A stretch of DNA of 8,790 bases from Lachnospiraceae bacterium (GCA_021199405.1 JAJQID010000036.1:1-8790); one strand, 5' to 3'; positions 1-7,044 are shown, counted from the stretch's first letter. The notes: generated by a model from the letters alone, not told the origin. Numbers and translations are program-made.

Positions 1-442
1 GATCAGCTCACAGGATGAGAACGCGGCAGATTTCACTGTGAGCGCTTCCATTCCGACGACAATGGGTACAAACGGAACGGGCGGCACAATCGTTGAGTCC
101 AACTGCTTCCTGCTTGGCTCAGGTTTATCCGGGGACAGCGCGGAGGCGGTGGATCTGTTCATACAGTATTGCACACAGGCGGACACCATGCAGGAGTATA
201 TGACTGAAATTGGACTTGCGTTCCCGGCTCATGAGGATACCGCTTCCATCGAGCTGTCTCCGATTTTGGAAGGTGCAGCCGAAGGAATTGACTATGTGAT
301 CTTTCAGCCGCTGATCTCCTCTACTTCCAGTGTTCAGGTTGAGCTTGCAACTATGGTTCTTAATTATGTGGTAAATGGAATGAGTGCGGACGAAGCGATT
401 GATAGTTACATCACAGAAGCGGAATATTATATCAATCAGTAA
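1..442 (+). CDS. Sugar ABC transporter substrate-binding protein (family 1), C-terminal part
   Basis: This is an open frame entering from the left edge (first full codon at base 2) and ending at TAA 440-442; about 146 residues are visible and the N-terminus with any lipoprotein signal lies outside. The visible part has the character of the C-terminal lobe of a family 1 extracellular solute-binding protein: a Gly/Thr-rich patch (GTNGTGGT), a helix with DLFIQYCTQ, a PAHED segment, and a helical tail with an NGMSADEAIDSYI-like motif that resembles the usual 'G..s.eeAl..a' ending of these proteins. It would bind the sugar outside the membrane and deliver it to the two permeases downstream. The internal GTG at 38 is not a believable start because coding continues upstream. 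The ligand cannot be read from this fragment. The family call rests mostly on position before two CUT1 permeases plus C-terminal character. Confidence 0.8.
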   Translation, partial: ISSQDENAADFTVSASIPTTMGTNGTGGTIVESNCFLLGSGLSGDSAEAVDLFIQYCTQADTMQEYMTEIGLAFPAHEDTASIELSPILEGAAEGIDYVIFQPLISSTSSVQVELATMVLNYVVNGMSADEAIDSYITEAEYYINQ

Positions 443-460
443 GCCTTTTCACATGTAACG

Positions 461-491
461 AAAGAGCAAGGGCTTTCACCCTTGCTCTTTT
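461..491 (+). terminator. Perfect 12-bp hairpin, likely attenuator between binding protein and permeases
   Basis: The left arm 461-472 (AAAGAGCAAGGG) and right arm 479-490 (CCCTTGCTCTTT) are perfectly complementary with a 6-base loop (CTTTCA). The run of four T at 488-491 is short, so termination is probably partial. It starts 18 bases after the stop of the binding protein. Partial terminators at this place are common in binding-protein transporter operons, where the binding protein is needed in excess over the permeases. The stem is symmetric with an A-run on the other side, but no convergent gene is present, so a + strand role is more likely. Confidence 0.8.
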
Positions 492-530
492 CAGCCGTAA
501 AACATGAGGAAATACGTGCTGGCAGCAGAA

Positions 531-546
531 AGGAGGAACGATTTTG
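531..546 (+). promoter_or_regulatory. Ribosome binding site fixing a TTG start
   Basis: AGGAGG at 531-536 lies 7 bases before TTG at 544-546. No ATG or GTG occurs in this frame at a suitable distance, and the permease's hydrophilic N-terminal tail begins here, so TTG is taken as the start. Confidence 0.75.
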
Positions 547-1482
547 ACTGAGAGTAAATTCCCCGAAAAGAAGGCAAAGGGCAGAATTCTTTCCAGAAGG
601 ACGAAAGATAAGCTTTTTTGCGCCCTGTTGCTTACGCCTGCCGTTGTTTTGTGCGTTGCTTTTATTATTATTCCGATCATCGATTCAGTCAGAATGAGCT
701 TCACGGATTACAAGCTTGTTAATCTGACACAGAACATCCCGGGTGAATGGAATAATTTTGCAAATTACACGAGACTCTGGAATGCGGGAAAAATTCAGTC
801 CGCGACGAGAATCACTATTTTCTTTGTGGTGGTTACTGTGGTGCTGACCTTTATCATCGGCATGATACTGGCATTGATATTAAACAGCAATATCAAGGGA
901 GCCCGGCTGTTTCGAAGTGTGATGATGATCCCGTGGGTGGTCCCGACGGTTATCGCCGGCCTTCTCTGGTCCTGGATTTACGCCAATCCTTATGGGCTGG
1001 TGCAGTATTTTGTGAAGGTAATTACAGGAGGACAGGTATCCAATTTCGGCCTTTTGAGCAATCAGAAAACAGCAATATGGGGTGTGATTATTGCCGCACT
1101 TTGGAAATAGATTCCTCTGATTGCGCTGCTGCTGTTGTCCGGTATGCAGAATATCTCTGAGGATATTGTTGAGGCGGCAAAGATTGATGGAGCAACATAC
1201 ATACAGAGTCTCTTTCATGTAATTATTCCTTCCATGAGGAGCGTAATTGCTGTCACTGTTTCCATGTGCATCATTGAGAATTTCAAGCAGTATCCATTGT
1301 TCGCAACATTGACAAACGGAGGACCGGCCGGCGCCACGACCACGCTTGCCGTTCTGAGCTACGATGAAGCATTTGTAAATTACAATTATGGTTCCGGGGC
1401 CGCCGTGACAACAGTCTGGCTTCTGATCATGATTGTGACGGTATTTATTTTCAACCGCCTGTTTGGAAACAGAGAAGAGTAA
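544..1482 (+). pseudogene. Sugar ABC transporter permease 1 (MalF/UgpA type), interrupted by in-frame TAG
   Basis: This would be one of two membrane subunits of a CUT1 sugar importer. Read through as one frame it has 312 codons, a normal length for the family. A TAG at 1108-1110 (codon 189) splits it; both halves are in the same frame and no bases need be added or lost. Codons 1-188 carry a basic cytoplasmic tail, a first helix around 26-46, helices around 90-112 and 121-146, and the start of a fourth. After the stop comes IPLIALLLLSGM, the continuation of that helix, then the EAA loop that docks the ATPase (E210-A-A, G216, P229) and a final helix around 285-308 ending at TAA 1480-1482. A protein stopped at codon 188 would lack the EAA loop and could not couple to ATP hydrolysis. 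Restart at TTG 1135 or ATG 1144 has no clear Shine-Dalgarno sequence. Either the gene is dead, the base is a sequencing error or strain variant, or TAG is read through. Confidence 0.85.
1108..1110 (+). other. In-frame amber (TAG) codon inside permease 1
   Basis: The context is ...GCA CTT TGG AAA TAG ATT CCT CTG ATT. Homologous permeases usually read W-K-x-(I/T)-P here, with tryptophan, glycine or similar at x. TAG differs by a single transition from TGG (Trp) and from CAG (Gln), so one point change explains it. The stop falls in the middle of predicted helix 4. Confidence 0.85.
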
Positions 1483-1497
1483 CAGGAGGGAAATTGC

Positions 1498-2355
1498 ATG
1501 TATAAGAAAAAGCATATCTGGAACCAGCCCAAAAAGCTGGCTGTTCAGACAGGAAAATACCTGGTTCTGGCAGCAATCATGCTGTTTTTGCTGTTTCCTG
1601 TATATTGGATGCTTGTGACTTCACTGAAGACCAACAATGAATCTTATCGGGTGGTGCCTACATTCTGGCCGGAAGTTATTAATTTTGAGGGATATAAGAC
1701 GCTGATCTCAGACGGCAAGTTCCTGATTTATTATAAGAATAATCTGATTGTTTCTGCCGCTGCAGCGCTTGTTATCTGTTTTATCTCTATTTTTGCCGGC
1801 TATGCTCTCAGCAGATTTCATTTCAAATGGAATAAATGGCTGCTGGCAACCTTTTCCTTTTCGCAGATGATGCCAGTGATCAGTCGGCTGATTTCGCTGT
1901 ACACGATCCTTCAAAAACTGAATCTGATCGATACCCATATAGGACTGGTGCTTGCAATCAGTGCCACGCAGGTTCCATTCACGGTTTCCCTGATGGCCTC
2001 ATTTTTTGACGGAATCCCGGTGGAGCTTGAGGACGCGGCTCACATCGACGGCTGCGGCAGGATACATACGCTGTTCAAGATCGTCATGCCGCTCGTGGTT
2101 CCCGGAATTCTTGCAGTTGGAATTTACAGTTTCCTGATGACCTGGGATGATTATCTGCATGCGATTACCCTGATCCGCTCTTCTGATCTGTGGACGTTGT
2201 CGCAGGGTCTGAAGTTTACCTACCTTGGGGAGGTCAGCGACTGGCAGCTGATTAATTCTGCATCGACGCTTGGAACAATTCCCATGCTGATTATCTTCTT
2301 CATCTTCCAGAAATATATGGTGAAGGGGCTTGTCGCGGGAGCAGTAAAAGGATAA
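1498..2355 (+). CDS. Sugar ABC transporter permease 2 (MalG/UgpE type)
   Basis: This is the second membrane subunit of the same CUT1 importer, 285 residues, normal length. A short cytoplasmic tail is followed by a helix at about 21-41, the periplasmic TSLKTNNE segment typical of MalG-type permeases, helices near 82-104, 115-137 and 146-170, the EAA loop (E178-D-A-A, G185, P198), and further helices near 200-216 and 258-275. The EAA motif has Asp in place of the usual Glu just before the two alanines, a mild change. The ending KGLVAGAVKG is the standard tail of this family. ATG 1498 follows AGGAGGG at 1484-1490, and the gene starts 15 bases after the first permease. The frame is intact, unlike its partner. 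No ATPase gene follows; in many Firmicutes one shared MsmX/MsmK-type ATPase encoded elsewhere serves several such importers. Confidence 0.93.
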   Translation: MYKKKHIWNQPKKLAVQTGKYLVLAAIMLFLLFPVYWMLVTSLKTNNESYRVVPTFWPEVINFEGYKTLISDGKFLIYYKNNLIVSAAAALVICFISIFAGYALSRFHFKWNKWLLATFSFSQMMPVISRLISLYTILQKLNLIDTHIGLVLAISATQVPFTVSLMASFFDGIPVELEDAAHIDGCGRIHTLFKIVMPLVVPGILAVGIYSFLMTWDDYLHAITLIRSSDLWTLSQGLKFTYLGEVSDWQLINSASTLGTIPMLIIFFIFQKYMVKGLVAGAVKG

Positions 2356-2378
2356 AAAAGAGGACAGGAGATAAGGAT

Positions 2379-3230
2379 ATGTTGACAAATAATCTGGAAA
2401 TGATGCAGTACGCTGGCAGACATGGGTTTGCCATTCCGGCGATCAATACGCAGGGGGGCAATTACGATATTATCCGTGCGTGCTGCAAGGCGGCGCAGGA
2501 AATGAAAAGCCCGATCATCCTGGCGCATTATGTCTCTACCGGAGCCTATTCGGGAAATGACTGGTTTGTAGAGACGGCAAAATGGTGTGCCCAGAAGGTG
2601 GACGTTCCGGTGTCCATTCATCTGGATCACGGCGATGGATTTGACATCTGCATGGAAGCGCTGCGTCTTGGTTTTACCAGTATTATGATCGATGGATCGA
2701 CCAAACCCATCGAGGAAAACGCCCGGATGACTAATGAGGTGATCAGGGTTGCGAAGAGGTTTGACGTACCGGTGGAAGCGGAGATTGGGGAATTGCTGCG
2801 TCTGGACAACGGAATTCCACTGGAAAATAAAAACATCGCAAGTCCTCAGGAGGTGCGGGATTTTCTTTCCTTATGCCAGCCGGACACACTGGCTATCGGA
2901 ATCGGCAATGCGCATGGTTATTATAAGGGAACTCCGGATATTCATCTGGAGGTTTTGGAGGAAGTCAGAAAATTTACGGACATTCCATTAGTGCTGCACG
3001 GCTGTACCGGGATGGATCCGCAGGTCATACAGGCGGCTATCAGGCTTGGGGTAGCAAAAATCAATTTTGGCACGGATATACGATATAAATATGTTGAACA
3101 CTATAAGGAGGCACTGGAGACAGTGGATCATCAGGGACATTCCTGGAAATTAAGTCAGTATGCCTCTGACGCGCTTGTGGAGGATATCAAGAAGATTATT
3201 CACCTGTCCATGTCGGAAGGAAAAGCGTGA
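2379..3230 (+). CDS. Class II ketose-bisphosphate aldolase (GatY/KbaY/FbaA family)
   Basis: This is a zinc-dependent aldolase of 283 residues, the usual length for the tagatose/fructose-bisphosphate branch. It would cleave a ketohexose 1,6-bisphosphate to dihydroxyacetone phosphate and glyceraldehyde 3-phosphate in the cytoplasm. Visible active-site landmarks are HLDHG at 81-85 (catalytic Asp83, zinc ligand His84), NAHG at 177-180 (zinc ligand His179), LHG at 206-208 (zinc ligand His207), and INFGTD at 228-233 in the phosphate-binding region. Some positions are unusual: the HGGSG loop of typical members reads HGCTGM (207-212), and the segment after EAEIGE (133-138) lacks the familiar Gly-Gly-x-Glu-Asp. 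ATG 2379 follows AGGAG at 2366-2370 with 8 bases between, 23 bases after the permease. With a SIS isomerase, a PFK and a NagA-type gene nearby, tagatose 1,6-bisphosphate is the favoured substrate, but fructose bisphosphate or a related ketose is possible. Confidence 0.88.
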   Translation: MLTNNLEMMQYAGRHGFAIPAINTQGGNYDIIRACCKAAQEMKSPIILAHYVSTGAYSGNDWFVETAKWCAQKVDVPVSIHLDHGDGFDICMEALRLGFTSIMIDGSTKPIEENARMTNEVIRVAKRFDVPVEAEIGELLRLDNGIPLENKNIASPQEVRDFLSLCQPDTLAIGIGNAHGYYKGTPDIHLEVLEEVRKFTDIPLVLHGCTGMDPQVIQAAIRLGVAKINFGTDIRYKYVEHYKEALETVDHQGHSWKLSQYASDALVEDIKKIIHLSMSEGKA

Positions 3231-3309
3231 TAAACAAATCCAGGAACGGCTGACGGCACAGAGGATTTGAATAAATTGTTTAAGCTTTGAAAGAAAGGAA
3301 AATAAATCT

Positions 3310-4365
3310 ATGGAAAAAAGTATGTTGACCTATCGTGAAATTTATCGGCAGCCAGAGGCTTTTGAATCGGTCAATGGTTCCCTTGACGCAATTTATAAGG
3401 TGCTGGATGAGGTGTTTCCGCAGAAGAATGCTTATGATGAAGTTTTATTTATTGGCTGTGGTACCTCACTTTATCTGGCACAGACTGCGGCGCATATGTT
3501 TGCTTCCTGTACTGATATTCCGGCGAAGGGAGTGCCATGCTCAGAGATTTATTTCTTCCCGGAGACTTATCTGAAGGGGAAAAGAGTGCTGATCTGCCCG
3601 ATTACCAGAAAAAGCTATACCACGGAGGTGCGGATGGCTATTGACAGGGCGCATATGTTCCCAAATGTGAAAACGCTGGCAATCACCTGCGATAAGGATT
3701 CTTCGTTGTATAACGATTTCATGATCCTTTCCCCTGACGCTGATGAGGAAAGTGTGGTAATGACCAGTTCGTTTACAAGTATGGTATATCTGGCGGCAGT
3801 GATGGCATACCACGTTGGCGGCCAGGATGAAAAAATCGGACAGCTGAAGGACTATAAAGAGTTTTCCGCCAGGGTTTTGAGAGATATGGACGTTCTGGCA
3901 AAGAAGGCTGTTGAGGAGCATCCGGAGCGTACCTTGTTTGTGACACTTGGACAGGGCGTTTATTATGGTGTCGCCAGGGAATGCATGAACAAAATGAAGG
4001 AGATGGGACTTGTCAGCTCGGAGGGATATTATGACATGGAATATCGCCACGGTCCAATGAGTCTTGTGGATGATAAAACCATGATCGTGTACTTAAGCCA
4101 TAGGGCCAGCCGGAAGGAGGATGTGGCACTGGCACGTCAGATGCAGGAATATGGAGCGCTTAATATTGTCATCGGAGCGGAGCTGAAGGATGATTTCAGG
4201 GACTGTGCTTCGTACACATATTCTCTGGATGGCGGGCTGGAGGAAATCCAGTACGCGCCTGTCATTGGCTTTATCGGCCAGTTCCTGGGGTATTATATCG
4301 CTCTGCGAAAGGGGCTGGACGCGGATACGCCGCGGAATCTGTCACAGGCAATTGTACTGAAATGA
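3310..4365 (+). CDS. SIS-domain sugar-phosphate deaminase/isomerase (AgaS/GlmS-like)
   Basis: This 351-residue cytoplasmic protein has two SIS (phosphosugar isomerase) domains. Domain 1 covers about 40-180 with GCGTS at 49-53 and MTSSFTSM at 151-158; domain 2 covers about 200-340 with EYRHGP at 244-249. The C-terminal tail ends DTPRNLSQAIVLK (339-351), matching the 'D.PRNL...V' end of GlmS/AgaS-type proteins, whose last residues complete the active site. AgaS-type members turn galactosamine 6-phosphate into tagatose 6-phosphate plus ammonia; related proteins act on glucosamine 6-phosphate or on fructosamine 6-phosphates. A nearby NagA-type deacetylase, PFK and aldolase favour the amino-sugar role. 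The sugar-phosphate loop usually reading S-x-S-G-x-T-x-E here reads TRKSYTTE (99-106), so specificity may differ. ATG 3310 has a modest AAGGAA at 3295-3300; a second ATG lies four codons on. A 79-base gap precedes the gene, without a convincing promoter. Confidence 0.85.
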   Translation: MEKSMLTYREIYRQPEAFESVNGSLDAIYKVLDEVFPQKNAYDEVLFIGCGTSLYLAQTAAHMFASCTDIPAKGVPCSEIYFFPETYLKGKRVLICPITRKSYTTEVRMAIDRAHMFPNVKTLAITCDKDSSLYNDFMILSPDADEESVVMTSSFTSMVYLAAVMAYHVGGQDEKIGQLKDYKEFSARVLRDMDVLAKKAVEEHPERTLFVTLGQGVYYGVARECMNKMKEMGLVSSEGYYDMEYRHGPMSLVDDKTMIVYLSHRASRKEDVALARQMQEYGALNIVIGAELKDDFRDCASYTYSLDGGLEEIQYAPVIGFIGQFLGYYIALRKGLDADTPRNLSQAIVLK

Positions 4366-4378
4366 GAGGGAAACTTAA

Positions 4379-5725
4379 ATGAAACAAAAATTAAGTATCG
4401 GTTTTCTGGTATCCGTATCCGGAAGGTGGCCCAGAGAGCTGCCTGGCCGGAGACTCTCAGAATATGGAAGCTGGATGAAGGAAAAATTCACGGACTGTAA
4501 TGTGACGGTCTATGATAAGCTTCTGTGCACCCATGAGGAAATGCAGGAATGCATCAGCCTGTTCAGAGGAAATGAAGTAGATCTGGTGATTCAGGTCTAT
4601 GGGGCGTTTACTGGAGACGATATCTGCTGCGGCATATCGGAAGCTATGGGAGTGCCGATGATTCTCTGGGCTCCCAGGGAGGAAAGCTGGGAGAGAGATG
4701 AGCGTCTCTATGCCAACGCGCTCTGCTGCGCCACCATGAACGGCGCCAGCTTAAATCGTTTGGGTGCGACCTGGCACATTCTCTACGGAAATAAGGAGGA
4801 GGCTCAGGTGGAGGAAAAGCTTCGCAGTCTGGTAGGAGCTTACTCAGTGATCCACAGAATGGCCGGAATGACATATGGCCTGTTCGGATATCGTGTGACC
4901 GCGTTTTACAACTGCGCTTTTGACGAGGTCCTGATTCGCAAGACCTTTGGCATCAATATGGAGGAGACGGATCTGAAGGTGGTTTTTGACCGGATGGACA
5001 AGCTGCCTGATGATGAGGTAAAAAAGGAGATGGATCATGTGACGGTGTCCTGGGATATCTCAGGACTGCCTGAAGGACATCTGGAGAACCACGCCAGACT
5101 GTATCTGACGTTAAAGGAGCTGATGAAGGAGCAGGAGTATGACTGGGCGGCGATCAAATGCTGGCCGGAAATGGGAAATCTGCACACCACACCCTGCGCC
5201 GTGCTTGGGAGACTGGCGGACGAGGGAATCGGGATCAGCTGTGAGGCGGATGTGGACGCCGGTCTGGCGTCCGTGGTGGAAAATCTGCTGACTGGCCTGC
5301 CCACGTTTATCACAGATCTGATTAACATCGACGAAAAGGAGAACACGGTGACGTTCTGGCACTGCGGCAATGGCGCCCCCAGTCTGCACAATTCAGAGGA
5401 TGGCGTCCGTATGTGCAATCATCCCCTGGCAGGACAGGGCACAGCGTTCTGGTGTTCCTTAAAACCTGGACCGGTAACCGCGGCGCGTCTTTCCAACATT
5501 CATGGACAGTATGTCCTGTTTCTGCTGCGCGGGGAGGCTGTTCCTACCGTGCGCAATACCCGGGGCACCATGGTCAATGTGAGGGTCAGCACGCCGGTTG
5601 GCGAGCTGGTGGATAAAATCGCTGAAACCGGTATGAGCCATCACTACAGTGTGGTGTGGCAGGATGTGGCGGATCAGATGATTCTGGTGGCAAAATTGTT
5701 GAACATCCCGGTTGTTGAGCTTTGA
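4379..5725 (+). CDS. L-fucose/L-arabinose isomerase-family protein, substrate unknown
   Basis: This is a 448-residue cytoplasmic protein of the metal-dependent FucI/AraA-like isomerase group, shorter than E. coli FucI (about 590 residues). The N-terminal half (1-200) is Rossmann-like, with VDLVIQVYG (67-75) and a VPMILWAPREE strand-loop (92-102). The C-terminal half carries the expected metal/catalytic pattern: IKCWPE (259-264), CEAD (288-291), WHCG (327-330), KPGPVTAARLS (362-372) and a late HH pair (421-422). Family members interconvert an aldose and its ketose using a divalent metal. ATG 4379 lies 13 bases after the SIS gene, with AGAGGG just upstream, so the two are surely co-transcribed. 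None of the standard amino-sugar steps needs this enzyme, so it may act on a second sugar delivered by the transporter or replace a step in a variant route. The family call is firm; the substrate is unassigned. Confidence 0.82.
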   Translation: MKQKLSIGFLVSVSGRWPRELPGRRLSEYGSWMKEKFTDCNVTVYDKLLCTHEEMQECISLFRGNEVDLVIQVYGAFTGDDICCGISEAMGVPMILWAPREESWERDERLYANALCCATMNGASLNRLGATWHILYGNKEEAQVEEKLRSLVGAYSVIHRMAGMTYGLFGYRVTAFYNCAFDEVLIRKTFGINMEETDLKVVFDRMDKLPDDEVKKEMDHVTVSWDISGLPEGHLENHARLYLTLKELMKEQEYDWAAIKCWPEMGNLHTTPCAVLGRLADEGIGISCEADVDAGLASVVENLLTGLPTFITDLINIDEKENTVTFWHCGNGAPSLHNSEDGVRMCNHPLAGQGTAFWCSLKPGPVTAARLSNIHGQYVLFLLRGEAVPTVRNTRGTMVNVRVSTPVGELVDKIAETGMSHHYSVVWQDVADQMILVAKLLNIPVVEL

Positions 5726-5738
5726 TACAAGTTTTTTG

Positions 5739-5768
5739 ACAGGTCGGCCCTTGAGCCGGCCTGTTTCT
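5739..5768 (+). terminator. GC-rich hairpin between isomerase and PFK genes, possible attenuator
   Basis: The left arm 5739-5748 (ACAGGTCGGC) pairs with the right arm 5755-5764 (GCCGGCCTGT) through ten pairs including one U-G wobble, with a 6-base loop. It starts 13 bases after the TGA of the upstream gene, a usual place for a terminator. The following T-run is poor (TTTC), and a better run of six T precedes the stem, so strong termination is doubtful. It may lower expression of the PFK-NagA-TIM group or protect the upstream mRNA end. Confidence 0.5.
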
Positions 5769-5838
5769 GAAAGAGTATCATGGCAGGAAATTTGACGATT
5801 ACCCGCCGATCCCGTGGATGAGGACAAACTGAGAGCAG

Positions 5839-5857
5839 AGGAGGAAGAGTGAAAATG
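5839..5857 (+). promoter_or_regulatory. Ribosome binding site of the PFK gene
   Basis: AGGAGG at 5839-5844 stands 4 bases before GTG 5849 and 10 bases before ATG 5855. Family members begin close to the LI.-GGGPTAV strand, so either start fits; ATG 5855 is chosen because a 4-base gap is short and ATG is the stronger codon. The choice changes the product by two residues only. Confidence 0.55.
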
Positions 5858-7027
5858 GGGAATATGCTGATTGTACATGGAGGCGGCCCTACCGCCGTCA
5901 TGAACGCATCTCTATACGGGGTAATCAGAGCGGCCAGAGAGAGCGGTCGGGTGGAACATCTGTATGGTGCCATCGGTGGTACGGAGGCGATTTTGAAAGA
6001 AGCCTTTGTGGATCTGCTTGCTTTTTCGGAGGAAAGGCTTTCACTGCTTCTCTCCACGCCGGCGTCCGCCATCGGATCATCCAGATATCCGCTTGAAGAA
6101 AAAGATTATCTTAAAATGCCCGTGGTTTTCCGGAAATATGGGATAGAGTATGTGCTGCTGAATGGCGGAAACGGCACCATGGACGCCTGCGGACATATAT
6201 ACAGAACCTGTCAGGAAATAGGCGTGAAGGTGATTGGAATTCCAAAGACAATTGACAACGATATCGCGCTGACGGATCATGCGCCGGGATACGGAAGCGC
6301 CGCACGTTATATTGCGGCCACAGTCCATGAGATCGCTCAGGATGTCAGAGCGCTTCCCATACATGTCTGTGTGGTGGAGGCCATGGGGCGGAATGCTGGC
6401 TGGATCGCCGCAGCCTCCGCGCTGGCCAGAACACAGACAGATACTGCGCCGGATCTGATTTATCTGCCGGAAAGAGTGTTTAACGAGGAAGAATTTCTCA
6501 GGGATGTTCAGGAAGTATATGATAGGAAGGGTTATGCCGTGGTAGTGGCCAGCGAGGGGCTGGCAAATGAACGGGGAGAATCCATTGTGGAACCAATCTA
6601 TCAGACAGACAGAGCTGTTTATTATGGGGACGTAAGCTCTCACCTGGCAATGCTGGTGATCAAAAAGCTTGGCATCAAAGCCAGAAGCGAAAAACCCGGA
6701 ATCGCGGGCAGAGCGTCCATCGCCTGGCAGTCCGCGGTGGATCGCGAGGAGGCAGTTTGCGTGGGGAAATTTGCCGTGCAGAGCATTCTGGCCGGTGAAA
6801 ACGGCGGGATGGTTGCCCTTGTGAGAAAGCGGGCGCCATGGTATGATATTGAATATACGCTGGTTCCGGTGGAGCAGGTGATGCTCTTTGAACGGAAAAT
6901 GCCGGACGAATATATCAATGAAAAAGGCAATGATGTGACAGACGCTTTTGTGGAATGGTGCAGACCACTTGTGGGAGAAGCGTTGCCTGAATTTCTGAAC
7001 TTCAGGGACTGTCTGAATCGAAAATGA
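5855..7027 (+). CDS. 6-phosphofructokinase family (PfkA) kinase, likely on tagatose/fructose 6-phosphate
   Basis: This 390-residue cytoplasmic enzyme would phosphorylate a ketohexose 6-phosphate at C1. Visible in order: GGGPTAVMNASL (9-20) in the nucleotide/PPi site, GGNGTMD (104-110), PKTIDND (130-136) with the catalytic base Asp134, MGRNAGW (177-183) in the sugar site, SEG (233-235) with Glu234, and GIAGR (281-285) with Arg285. Length and the GGPTAV...NASL start resemble the longer PPi-PFK/group III branch. The phosphoryl-donor positions are mixed: Gly107, in the place of E. coli Gly104, suggests ATP, while Lys131, in place of Gly124, is seen in PPi enzymes and in group III ATP enzymes. ATP is the better guess. 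A dedicated PFK next to an aldolase and AgaS-type protein points to tagatose 6-phosphate. The gene starts 129 bases after the isomerase gene and ends 26 bases before the deacetylase start chosen here. Confidence 0.88.
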   Translation: MGNMLIVHGGGPTAVMNASLYGVIRAARESGRVEHLYGAIGGTEAILKEAFVDLLAFSEERLSLLLSTPASAIGSSRYPLEEKDYLKMPVVFRKYGIEYVLLNGGNGTMDACGHIYRTCQEIGVKVIGIPKTIDNDIALTDHAPGYGSAARYIAATVHEIAQDVRALPIHVCVVEAMGRNAGWIAAASALARTQTDTAPDLIYLPERVFNEEEFLRDVQEVYDRKGYAVVVASEGLANERGESIVEPIYQTDRAVYYGDVSSHLAMLVIKKLGIKARSEKPGIAGRASIAWQSAVDREEAVCVGKFAVQSILAGENGGMVALVRKRAPWYDIEYTLVPVEQVMLFERKMPDEYINEKGNDVTDAFVEWCRPLVGEALPEFLNFRDCLNRK

Positions 7028-7044
7028 ACGGTGCACACCGGGAC

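Noticed and set aside
1135..1482. Independent small membrane protein starting at TTG 1135
   Set aside because: It is in the same frame as the upstream permease and carries that permease's EAA loop; no Shine-Dalgarno sequence precedes it, so it is treated as the second half of the interrupted gene.
880..1515. Long open frame on the - strand opposite permease 1
   Set aside because: Its translation is rich in His, Cys and Gln with no recognisable motif, and it lies antisense to a clear permease frame with EAA motif.
3231..3309. Promoter or hairpin in the 79-base gap before the SIS gene
   Set aside because: AT-rich stretches with TTGAAT-like and TTTAAG-like words occur, but spacing and matches are weak and no stable inverted repeat was found.
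5792..5820. TTGACG as a -35 box for a promoter before the PFK gene
   Set aside because: At 17 bases spacing the -10 position reads TGGATG, a poor match to TATAAT, so no promoter is called.
5780..5821. Thirteen-codon leader-peptide-like frame before the PFK gene
   Set aside because: No clear ribosome binding site, no run of regulatory codons and no alternative hairpins were seen; a frame this short is expected by chance.
6077..7036. 319-codon open frame on the - strand opposite the PFK gene
   Set aside because: It is a shadow of codon bias in the PFK gene: low-complexity His/Phe/Arg-rich translation, no family pattern and no ribosome binding site sought or seen.
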